From the NCBI RefSeq assembly GCF_001598855.1, contig NZ_BCZS01000001.1, positions 124,001 to 188,000 on the forward strand: DNA of 64,000 bases, read 5' to 3'. Source of the DNA: Pluralibacter gergoviae ATCC 33028 = NBRC 105706. GTDB lineage: Bacteria > Pseudomonadota > Gammaproteobacteria > Enterobacterales > Enterobacteriaceae. Below the pieces are notes generated by a model, which searched no databases, was not told the origin of the DNA, and worked only from the letters and a program-made list of their open reading frames with translations. A program made the translations under genes and the position numbers. Positions 50,014 through 56,823 of the stretch are shown here, piece after piece (within the stretch, counting starts at the first letter, position 1; each line of letters starts with the position of its first letter).

Positions 50014-50805
50014 CTAGCGGGTAAACCGCACGGATAAACTGCCCAGATTCTGATAGCTGACGGTGATGCTGTCGCCCGCGCTGACCGGCACGGCCTCGGT
50101 CATGCCGCCGGTGAGAATAAGCGTCCCCGCCGGGATCTCCTGGCCGCGCGCGCCCAGCATATTCGCCAGCATCGCTACGCTGCTGGCCGGGTGTCCGAGC
50201 ACCGCCGAACCGGCGGCGGTGGCAACCACTTCGCCATTTTTATGCATCACCACGCCGAGATTGCGCAGGTCGAGCCCCATCGGGCTGCGGCTATAGCCGC
50301 CGAGCACATAGCGGGCGGAAGAGGTGTTATCGGCAATCACGCTTTTCAGATCGAAGCGGAAATCCTTGTAGCGCGAGTCGATAACCTCCAGCGCGGGCAG
50401 CACGAAGTCGGTTGCCGCCAGCACGTCGCCGATGTGGCAGCCCGGGCCCTTAAGCGGGCGCCTGGTCACAAAGGCAATTTCCGCCTCGACCTTCGGATGA
50501 ATCAGCTCAGAGCAGGCGATTTCGCCGCCGTCCGCCACCGAGCCATAGTCGGTAATGAAGCCGTGGATTGCTTCGGTTACGCCCATCTGCTTCATCTTGG
50601 CGTGGGACGTCAGGCCCATTTTGAGGCCGCTTATCTGCACGCCGCGCGCCACTTTGCGGGCGCGGATAATATCCTGAATGGCGTAGGCGTCCTCCCAGTC
50701 CATATCGGGATACTGGTCGGTAATTTTGATCACTTCTTTGCGCTGCAGCTCCGCCTCTTCCAGATAGGTTGCCAGCTGCTCGCGCGTTGTTTGGCTCAGA
50801 TTCAT
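50014..50805 (-). CDS. dmpH: 4-Oxalocrotonate decarboxylase (2-oxo-3-hexenedioate decarboxylase)
   Basis: Mg-dependent decarboxylase giving 2-oxopent-4-enoate, working in complex with the hydratase DmpE. 263 residues from MNLSQTTREQLATYLEEAEL. Marks separating it from its paralogue DmpE: GLKMGLTSHAKMKQMGV, LIHPKVEAEIAFVTRRPLKG and VIDSRYKDFRFDLKSVIADN, matching Pseudomonas DmpH/XylI. The aaggga site before the ATG at 50805 fixes the start; the longer frame to 50976 is dmpE in another frame. Confidence 0.92.
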   Translation of the reverse strand: MNLSQTTREQLATYLEEAELQRKEVIKITDQYPDMDWEDAYAIQDIIRARKVARGVQISGLKMGLTSHAKMKQMGVTEAIHGFITDYGSVADGGEIACSELIHPKVEAEIAFVTRRPLKGPGCHIGDVLAATDFVLPALEVIDSRYKDFRFDLKSVIADNTSSARYVLGGYSRSPMGLDLRNLGVVMHKNGEVVATAAGSAVLGHPASSVAMLANMLGARGQEIPAGTLILTGGMTEAVPVSAGDSITVSYQNLGSLSVRFTR

Positions 50806-50819
50806 AATGTGTCCCTTAC

Positions 50820-51602
50820 TCAAATAAAACGCGCGCTGACGGTACCGAGACCGCCGAGGCTGATAGCGAGGCTGTCTCCGGCGCTGACGGGCACCATCGC
50901 CGCCAGCGAGCCGGAGAGGATTATCTCGCCGGCATTCAGCGGAATATCCAGCGCCCCCAGCGTATTTGCCAGCCACGCCACGGCATTGGCCGGATGTCCC
51001 AGCGCTGCGGCTCCGGCCCCGGTATCCACCACCTCGCCGTTTTTCTCAAGGGTCATACCCACCAGCGCCAGATCCAGGCCGTGCGGCGACAGGGCGCTGT
51101 CGCCGACCACGATAAGGCCGGAGGAGGCGTTATCGGCCACCGTATCCTGAATCGTGATTTTCCAGTCGCGGATGCGGGAGTCGACCACCTCAATGCAGGG
51201 CACCACCAGCTCGGTGGCGGCGAGCACGTCGGCGATGGTGACGCCGGGGCCGATCAAGTCGCGCTTGAGAATAAAGGCGATTTCGCCTTCCGCCTTCGGG
51301 GCAATCAGCGTGCGGGTATCAATGGCCGCGCCGTGGTTGCAGACCATGCCGGAGGTCAGCATGCCGAAATCGGGCTGATGGACGTCCAGCATCTTCATGA
51401 CCACTTTGCTGGTGACGCCGATCTTTTTGCCCACGATCTGCTCACCGGTTGCCTCCAGGCGGCGGGCGATCATCTGCTGCTGGATCCGGTAGGCGTCCTC
51501 AATGGTCAGCGTCGGATCGTCGGCGATCAGCGGGCCTATCGGGCGGCGGTTTTTCCACGCCTCGTAGAGGAGGTTCCCGTAGCGAACTAATTTCTCTTCC
51601 AT
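50820..51602 (-). CDS. dmpE: 2-Oxopent-4-enoate hydratase
   Basis: Adds water to 2-oxopent-4-enoate to give 4-hydroxy-2-oxovalerate. 260 residues from MEEKLVRYGNLLYEAW. The signatures KKIGVTSKVVMKMLDVHQPD and DSRIRDWKITIQDTVADNAS match DmpE/XylJ rather than DmpH. It lies 14 bp upstream of its physical partner dmpH. An ATG four codons upstream (51614) exists, but gaggt is better spaced for 51602. Confidence 0.93.
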   Translation of the reverse strand: MEEKLVRYGNLLYEAWKNRRPIGPLIADDPTLTIEDAYRIQQQMIARRLEATGEQIVGKKIGVTSKVVMKMLDVHQPDFGMLTSGMVCNHGAAIDTRTLIAPKAEGEIAFILKRDLIGPGVTIADVLAATELVVPCIEVVDSRIRDWKITIQDTVADNASSGLIVVGDSALSPHGLDLALVGMTLEKNGEVVDTGAGAAALGHPANAVAWLANTLGALDIPLNAGEIILSGSLAAMVPVSAGDSLAISLGGLGTVSARFI

Positions 51603-51610
51603 TGTGTACC

Positions 51611-53065
51611 TCACAGCTTGACGCAGATATTGCGGGTTTCGGTGTAGAACTCGTAGGTGTGCGAACCGCCTTCGCGGCCGATGCCCGACTGCTTCGCGCC
51701 GCCGAACGAGGTGCGCAGATCGCGCAGGAACCAGCTGTTGATCCAGAAAATGCCCACCTCAATGGCGCTGCCCAGGCGATGGGCGCGGCTGACGTCCGTG
51801 GTCCACGCAGTGCAGGCCAGGCCGTAGGGAGTATTGTTGGCCAGCGCGATAGCCTCCTCTTCGGTATCGAACGGCGCGAGGTGGACGCAGGGGCCAAAAA
51901 TTTCCTCGCGGATCACCGCCGACGTCTCCGGCAGGCCGGTCCAGATAGTGGGCTTAACCCACGCGCCCTCGGCAAGCGCGCCGGGCAGCTGCCAGCGTTC
52001 GCCGCCGGTGACGACGGTGGCGCCGTCGGCTTTGGCCTTCTCGTAGTAGGAGAGCACTTTGCTGTAGTGCTCCTGGGAGACCAGCGGGCCGAAGTTAACG
52101 CCTTCGTCCCACGGATTGCCGGGCCTGAGGCTCTCGGCGCTCTTTTTCAGCGCGGCGACAAAGCGGTCAAAAATAGGCCGCTCCACGTAGACGCGCTCGG
52201 TGCCGAGGCACACCTGGCCGGTATTTTCGAAGGCGGAGCGGGTTATTCCGGCGACGGCCTTATCGAAATCGCAGTCGGCAAACACCAGTCCGGCGTTTTT
52301 GCCGCCCAGTTCAAAAGAGACGGGGCGCACGCCTTTCGCCGCCGCCTTCATAATGGCTTCGCCGGTGCGGGTTTCGCCGGTAAAGGTAATGCCGTCGACG
52401 TCGGGATGCTCGGTCAGATACGCGCCCGCCGAGTCGGGGCCGAAACCGTGGACCAGGTTAAAGACGCCGGGCGGCAGGCCGACGGTTTCCATGACTTCCG
52501 CCAGCAGCGTCGCGGTGGCAGGCGTCACTTCGGACGGCTTCACCACCACGGTGTTGCCGCAGGCCAGCGCCGGGCCCACTTTCCAGGTCATCAGCAGCAG
52601 CGGCAGGTTCCACGGGCTGATAACGGCGATGACGCCGCGCGGCGTGCGCACACCATAGTTGATGGCTTTGCCGCCGTCCGGCGTATCAAAGGTGTAGCTT
52701 TCGGTGGGAAAGCGCATGCTTAAATCCGCCAGATCGCGGAAGTTCTCACCGCCGCGCGGAATATCGACCCGGCTTGCCAGCCCCTTCGGCTTACCGGTAT
52801 CGGCGATTTCTGCCGCCAGAAAGTCGTCGAAGCGGCGGTGGATTTCATCGGCGACGGCAACCAGCATGTTGCAGCGCTGCTGCTGGGTCATTTTACCCCA
52901 CGGGCCGCCGAGCGCGGCGCGCGCGGCCTTCACGGCGGCATCCACTTCCGCTTTACCGGCTTCGTACACCATGCCCACCAGCGTGTTATCGACCGGATTG
53001 CGGTCTTCGAACTGCTTCGCCGTCGTGACCCACTGGCCGTTAATGTAGTTTCTGAACATTTTCAT
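51611..53065 (-). CDS. dmpC: 2-Hydroxymuconic semialdehyde dehydrogenase
   Basis: NAD-dependent aldehyde dehydrogenase oxidising the catechol ring-cleavage product to 4-oxalocrotonate. 484 residues. Catalytic Cys286 (NTGQVCLGTERV), general base Glu252 (SFELGGKN) and Asn153 (SPWNLPLLL). The C-terminal LRTSFGGAKQSGIGREGG is usual for this subfamily. An aaggag sits 9 bases before the ATG. No hydrolase (dmpD/xylF) neighbour exists, so the oxidative branch is the only one encoded here. Confidence 0.95.
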   Translation of the reverse strand: MKMFRNYINGQWVTTAKQFEDRNPVDNTLVGMVYEAGKAEVDAAVKAARAALGGPWGKMTQQQRCNMLVAVADEIHRRFDDFLAAEIADTGKPKGLASRVDIPRGGENFRDLADLSMRFPTESYTFDTPDGGKAINYGVRTPRGVIAVISPWNLPLLLMTWKVGPALACGNTVVVKPSEVTPATATLLAEVMETVGLPPGVFNLVHGFGPDSAGAYLTEHPDVDGITFTGETRTGEAIMKAAAKGVRPVSFELGGKNAGLVFADCDFDKAVAGITRSAFENTGQVCLGTERVYVERPIFDRFVAALKKSAESLRPGNPWDEGVNFGPLVSQEHYSKVLSYYEKAKADGATVVTGGERWQLPGALAEGAWVKPTIWTGLPETSAVIREEIFGPCVHLAPFDTEEEAIALANNTPYGLACTAWTTDVSRAHRLGSAIEVGIFWINSWFLRDLRTSFGGAKQSGIGREGGSHTYEFYTETRNICVKL

Positions 53066-53101
53066 TCGCTAGAGCTCCTTAATTAAATGTCTATTCCTCA
53101 A

Positions 53102-54034
53102 TCAGGTCACAACGGTCAGAAAGGCTTCATTGAGCTGGCGGGCGTGGTAGAAAATGCCTTTGCCCAGTTCGTTAAGATCCCAGTGAATAACCGGTTTATC
53201 GGGGTACTGAATGTAGCCGCCGCAGAAGACCTCGTTGCGGTTGCCTGATGGATCGAAAAAGTAAATGGTGGTGCCGCGGGTGATGCCGTGGCGGGTAGGG
53301 CCGATATCCAGCGAGACGTTGTTCATCGAGATAAGATCCGCCGCGCGCAGGACATCGCTCCAGGAGTCGAGGTAGAAGGAGATATGGTGCAGCTTGCCCT
53401 TTTCCGGATAGCGGATGAAGGCCACGTCGTGCGCCTTGTTGGCGCAGGCGAAAAAGGCCCCGGCCAGCTGGCCGTTCTCGTCGACGACCTTCTCGCTCAT
53501 ATCGAAGCCGAGCACTTCGGTGAACAGTTTTGTGGTGCCGTCCACGTCATCGCCGTACAGCAGGCAGTGGTCGAAGCGCGTCGGCGACATGCCGATCATA
53601 CCGTGCTGCGGCCACGGCTCCGGGTTGGTGTAGCCCACTTCGCAGGGAATGATATCTTTGTGGGCGTACAGCTCCATCGTGTGGCCGGTCGGGATCACAA
53701 AGCTGAAGCGCTCGCCGGTGCCCGGATCGTCACCCGCCGGGATCCATTTGCAGTCGGTGCACAGCCCGGAGTCGAGAATATCCTGCGCAACCTGCTTCAT
53801 GACCTCCGGCGACATGACCCGCCAGCCCATGTAATCGATTCCGGCCCGATCGGCTTCGCGCAGGATCACGCTGTGATGTTCCCACTCGTCCCACGCTTTG
53901 AGAAACACGCGGCCCCGGCTGTCGCGGGTGACCTCACGCAGGCCGACGACCGAGGTGTAGTGCCTGACGGCCTCATCCAGATCAAGCACCCGGATGGCGA
54001 CATGGCCTGGTCGTAATACGCCTCTGATAGGCAT
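53102..54034 (-). CDS. dmpB: Catechol 2,3-dioxygenase (extradiol)
   Basis: Fe(II) enzyme cleaving catechol next to its hydroxyls to 2-hydroxymuconic semialdehyde. 310 residues in two glyoxalase-fold halves. The iron ligands are His156 (RFDHCLLYG), His217 (KLHHISFYL) and Glu268 (NRNEVFCGGY). This is the 153/214/265 triad of Pseudomonas XylE shifted by three. The ferredoxin gene upstream fits the need of this enzyme class for reductive reactivation. Confidence 0.96.
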   Translation of the reverse strand: MPIRGVLRPGHVAIRVLDLDEAVRHYTSVVGLREVTRDSRGRVFLKAWDEWEHHSVILREADRAGIDYMGWRVMSPEVMKQVAQDILDSGLCTDCKWIPAGDDPGTGERFSFVIPTGHTMELYAHKDIIPCEVGYTNPEPWPQHGMIGMSPTRFDHCLLYGDDVDGTTKLFTEVLGFDMSEKVVDENGQLAGAFFACANKAHDVAFIRYPEKGKLHHISFYLDSWSDVLRAADLISMNNVSLDIGPTRHGITRGTTIYFFDPSGNRNEVFCGGYIQYPDKPVIHWDLNELGKGIFYHARQLNEAFLTVVT

Positions 54035-54079
54035 AGCTCTTCTCCTTAATTATTTTGTAGGGTACGACGTTGAGCGGAA

Positions 54080-54400
54080 TTAGCCGGCGCGCGCGGTGCC
54101 GTACTTTTCCATCTTGTATTTCATCTTTTCAGACACCCTGAGCACGAGGGGGCCGCGCGGATAGCAGCAGCAGGCGAGGACAATGCCTTTTTGCCGCTCC
54201 CCGGCGCTGAGCGCAGAGGCGCTCATCTTTTTGCAAACCCACTTACCGCGCAGGATCTCTATTTTGCAGATCCCGCAGCCGCCGCCCCGGCAGCCCACCG
54301 CGATCCCTTTCTTGCCCGCGCCCTCCATGCCGCGCAGCAGATCTTTGTCTGCCGGACACTGATATTCCTGCTGCAGGTTCTGGACCTCTATGCGAAACAT
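54080..54400 (-). CDS. dmpQ: XylT/DmpQ-like [2Fe-2S] ferredoxin
   Basis: 106-residue plant-type ferredoxin, first gene of the meta-cleavage operon. Cluster cysteines are C37, C42 and C45 (CRGGGCGIC) and C77 in LACCCYP. In Pseudomonas XylT re-reduces the oxidised iron of catechol 2,3-dioxygenase, and the gene order here (immediately upstream) supports that role. Start chosen at MFRIEVQNLQQ (54400); the open frame extends to 54481 through promoter sequence. Confidence 0.9.
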   Translation of the reverse strand: MFRIEVQNLQQEYQCPADKDLLRGMEGAGKKGIAVGCRGGGCGICKIEILRGKWVCKKMSASALSAGERQKGIVLACCCYPRGPLVLRVSEKMKYKMEKYGTARAG

Positions 54401-54442
54401 GGCGCGCTCCGTTGCGGTTGTTGTTACGTGAATGTTGACTCG

Positions 54443-54535
54443 TTGTGTATTACTTATGCGCCGACAAATGTAGATAATCAATTTTAATATCGAGATTTTT
54501 ATCTAATCTTGTATATTTTGTGAAGTAATACACAA
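54443..54535. promoter_or_regulatory. Inverted-repeat operators in the dmpQ-gntR spacer
   Basis: ttgtgtattactt at 54443-54455 and aagtaatacacaa at 54523-54535 are exact 13-base inverted copies whose centres are 80 bp apart, in the 235-bp AT-rich gap between the meta operon and its divergent GntR gene. They are good candidates for regulator binding, possibly with looping. Confidence 0.65.
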
Positions 54536-54635
54536 TTATCGTGTGGGTAATTAGGATGTTTGCCGATCGGCAGGCAGGTGTTTACTATGAACAGGCTTCA
54601 GACGAGTTGATTTCCTGCTAATAAGGTCAGGTACC

Positions 54636-55400
54636 GTGATCGAAACGAAAAGTAAAAAGAACCCTTCATTTACGCTGGCGGCGAGCGGGCCCGGTGCAGG
54701 AGGGCAGAAGAAGGCCGCGCCATTGTCGGGGAAGACCCTGGTACTTGCCACCTATGAACGATTGCGCAACGACATTATTGCGGGCGTGCTGGCGCCGGGA
54801 AGCCGCCTGCGGGTGGAGCATCTGAAAGAGGTGTATGAGGCGGGGGCGGGCACTCTGCGCGAAGCGCTGGCGCTGCTGGTCTCTGACGCGCTGGTGAACA
54901 CCTACGGCCAGCGGGGCTTCTGGGTAAAACCCATCTCGCTGGAGGATTTTGCCGACCTGACGGAAAAGCGGATTTTACTGGAGACCGACGCGCTTCGTCT
55001 GTCGCTCAAAAACGGCGACGACGACTGGGAGGCGGAGCTGGTGAGCGCCTATTATCGCCTGAGTAAAGCCGAGGCCCGGCTTGACGGCAGCGCGGGGGCA
55101 TTTGAGGAGTGGGAAGTCTGCAACCGGCTGTTCCACGAGGCGGCGCTGAGCGCCTGCGGCTCCCGCTGGAGCCACTATTTTTTATCCATTCTCTATCATC
55201 AGACCGAGCGCTATCGCCGTCTGATGATCACGGAGCATCCGGTGCCCCGCGATGTTCATCACGAACATGAGGCCATCTACAGCGCCTGTATCGCCCGCGA
55301 TGCAGAAGCGGCCTGCGCCAGCCTCGCGGCGCATATCCAGGCAAACTACAGCGCCATCAGCCGGCTGCCGGAGAGCGTATTCAGGCCCTCTGAGGAGTAG
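54636..55400 (+). CDS. GntR-family (FCD) transcriptional regulator of the meta-cleavage operon
   Basis: 254-residue regulator starting at a GTG. After a 30-residue Lys/Gly-rich head comes the winged-helix domain (VLATYERLRNDIIAGVLAPGSRLRVEHLKEVYEAGAGTLREALALL), then an all-helical FCD ligand domain with metal/ligand histidines (FHEAALSACG, HHEHEAIYSA). Divergent from the catechol genes. The GntR repressors AphS, BphS and PhcS are known to control phenol and biphenyl meta pathways, so a repressor role is likely. Inducer unknown. Confidence 0.88.
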   Translation: MIETKSKKNPSFTLAASGPGAGGQKKAAPLSGKTLVLATYERLRNDIIAGVLAPGSRLRVEHLKEVYEAGAGTLREALALLVSDALVNTYGQRGFWVKPISLEDFADLTEKRILLETDALRLSLKNGDDDWEAELVSAYYRLSKAEARLDGSAGAFEEWEVCNRLFHEAALSACGSRWSHYFLSILYHQTERYRRLMITEHPVPRDVHHEHEAIYSACIARDAEAACASLAAHIQANYSAISRLPESVFRPSEE

Positions 55401-55404
55401 ACAT

Positions 55405-55431
55405 AAAAAAGCCGCCTTTCATGAGGCGGCC
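55405..55431 (-). terminator. eco intrinsic terminator
   Basis: Stem gccgcct/aggcggc with loop ttcatg. The A-run on its left is a T-run when read on the minus strand, the direction of eco. It lies between the converging gntR and eco genes. Confidence 0.85.
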
Positions 55432-55459
55432 CGCTGGTTAAGCGCAACGCGACAGGCGG

Positions 55460-55948
55460 TTAGCGCACTTCGGCTTTCTTAATGGCGTCTTGCGCCTTCC
55501 AGACCCGGTATTTTACGTCAAGATTATCCGGCGTATAGACCACCACCGGCAGCTTGCTGTTATAGCGCAGCAGGGCGCGGTCGCCGAGGTAGGCGGTGAC
55601 GAACTTCTGCGTTTTCTTACCGTCCGGGCAGGCCATCATGGTAGAAGCCGGCTCGCTCACTTTATCAAAGACGTAATAGTCATAGCCCCAGCCTTCCAGC
55701 GTTTTGCTCTCCAGCTGACCGCCCAGGCGGTGCAGATTGCAGTCCACATCCATCATCTTGCCAATCAGCAGCTCCACGCGGTAACCGGCTTCATCCTTCT
55801 GCGCTGGCAGCGTAATGACCTGACGCTTCATGCCTTTCTCCGCCTGCGGGTAGGGCGCAATTTTTTCCAGCGGCTGGCTGGTAGCGGCAAAAGCGGAAAG
55901 GCTGGTAGCGGCCAGAAGTACGGCAGCGAGCGAAGTCATCTTTTTCAC
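55460..55948 (-). CDS. eco: Ecotin, periplasmic serine-protease inhibitor
   Basis: 162 residues with a Sec signal ([21 protein letters not shown]). Dimeric inhibitor of trypsin-like and elastase-like proteases. The reactive loop STMMACPDG retains the P1 methionine, and the disulfide cysteines are in DCNLHRLGG and ACPDG. In E. coli eco neighbours mqo and the nap genes; here the catechol genes intervene. Confidence 0.96.
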   Translation of the reverse strand: MKKMTSLAAVLLAATSLSAFAATSQPLEKIAPYPQAEKGMKRQVITLPAQKDEAGYRVELLIGKMMDVDCNLHRLGGQLESKTLEGWGYDYYVFDKVSEPASTMMACPDGKKTQKFVTAYLGDRALLRYNSKLPVVVYTPDNLDVKYRVWKAQDAIKKAEVR

Positions 55949-56082
55949 GGTTCATCCCTTAAGAAATTAATCACCGGGGGATCATAGCACTATAAAGACT
56001 ATGGGTAAGCTGATTTACTGATATTTGCAGTTCTGCTGGTGGTATCTGCTGTCGGAACGGGCGTTATCAGCGGCCCATGCCA

Positions 56083-56181
56083 TCAGGAGCCGGGCGTAGC
56101 GTAACCGCCGATTGTAAACCACGCCAGAAAGGCCACGGCGACAATAAAGACCAGGATAGGGAAAGCGATACCGATACGCAT
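56083..56181 (-). CDS. yoaK: YoaK-like 32-residue membrane protein
   Basis: Short gene: MRIGIAFPILVFIVAVAFLA then WFTIGGYATPGS and stop. One hydrophobic span covers residues 5-22. A gaggt ribosome-binding site is 8 bases before the ATG. It closely resembles, from memory, the small E. coli inner-membrane protein YoaK in length, span and the GGYA-PG ending. Function unknown in any organism I know. It lies between eco and the DinI-family gene. Confidence 0.8.
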   Translation of the reverse strand: MRIGIAFPILVFIVAVAFLAWFTIGGYATPGS

Positions 56182-56295
56182 GGATAATGACCTCGTGCAG
56201 ATGTGAAAAGTATGTTCTTAATTTGTGGTTATTATCCATCAGATGGCGCGGGAAGGGAACCCAGGGGGCCGGATGCGTCAACGGCCCGTTATCAT

Positions 56296-56538
56296 TTAGT
56301 CCTCAGCCAGCCACATATCGGCCTCATCGAACATCTCGGCGACAATGGCGCTGATGCGCTCCTTCTCATGCTTGCTGGCGTCGGTATTAATGGCCGGCAG
56401 GGTCATCATTGGCTTAACCCGCACGTCGGCATCGGGAAACGCCCGGGTGATACGCTTGTCGAGCTCCGCCAGAATTTTCTCCCGCGCGCCCGGCAGACCC
56501 TCAAAATTCCTTTTGTCGTACACTAATTCTACAAACAT
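56296..56538 (-). CDS. DinI-family protein (MsgA-like)
   Basis: 80-residue DinI-family protein: MFVELVYDKRNFEGL, a central RAFPDADVRVKP strand-turn, and KHEKERISAIVAEMFDEADMW helix, closest in memory to Salmonella MsgA. E. coli DinI modulates RecA in the SOS response. The start is ATG 56538 after gaggtgag; the codon before it is an in-frame GTG. A perfect LexA box lies 15 bases upstream. Confidence 0.88.
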   Translation of the reverse strand: MFVELVYDKRNFEGLPGAREKILAELDKRITRAFPDADVRVKPMMTLPAINTDASKHEKERISAIVAEMFDEADMWLAED

Positions 56539-56551
56539 CACTCACCTCGGA

Positions 56552-56571
56552 TACTGTATTTATATACAGAT
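56552..56571. promoter_or_regulatory. LexA (SOS) box
   Basis: ctgtatttatatacag at 56554-56569 fits CTG-N10-CAG exactly with AT-rich centre, 15 bases upstream of the DinI-family start, overlapping where its promoter must be. Confidence 0.85.
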
Positions 56572-56632
56572 ATCATACTGTGGAATTTGCAGCTGTCAAA
56601 GGATTGCAGTGGCGGGAGATGAACGACGGGCA

Positions 56633-56660
56633 TAAAAAAACCAGCCCGAAGGCTGGTTTT
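56633..56660 (-). terminator. proL intrinsic terminator
   Basis: Stem aaccagcc/ggctggtt with loop cgaa. The A-run on the left reads as a T-run on the minus strand, just downstream of the tRNA gene. Confidence 0.88.
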
Positions 56661-56671
56661 CTGAAAAGAGT

Positions 56672-56748
56672 TGGTCGGCACGAGAGGATTTGAACCTCCG
56701 ACCCCCGACACCCCATGACGGTGCGCTACCAGGCTGCGCTACGTGCCG
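56672..56748 (-). tRNA. proL: tRNA-Pro, anticodon GGG
   Basis: Minus-strand reading begins cggcacgtagcgcagcctgg, has the anticodon loop with GGG, the T-arm ggttcaaatcc, a seven-base acceptor pairing, and an encoded CCA end. 77 nt. The sequence equals E. coli proL as remembered, and proL next to yejM is the E. coli arrangement. Confidence 0.97.
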
Positions 56749-56823
56749 ACGCAGGACGCTAATACTACCTTTTTCGCCGCTGAATGCAAGCGTGCGCTGA
56801 CTGAGTGATTCATAAATAATCAA

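Noticed and set aside
56015..56281. An 88-codon minus-strand frame over the YoaK-like gene
   Set aside because: It overlaps the conserved 32-codon gene in another frame and has Tyr/Arg-rich shadow composition without a ribosome-binding site.
56672..56748. tRNA-Pro as the attachment site of an integrated element
   Set aside because: No integrase and no direct repeat of the tRNA 3' end was seen on either side; the flanking genes are normal neighbours on the yejM side.
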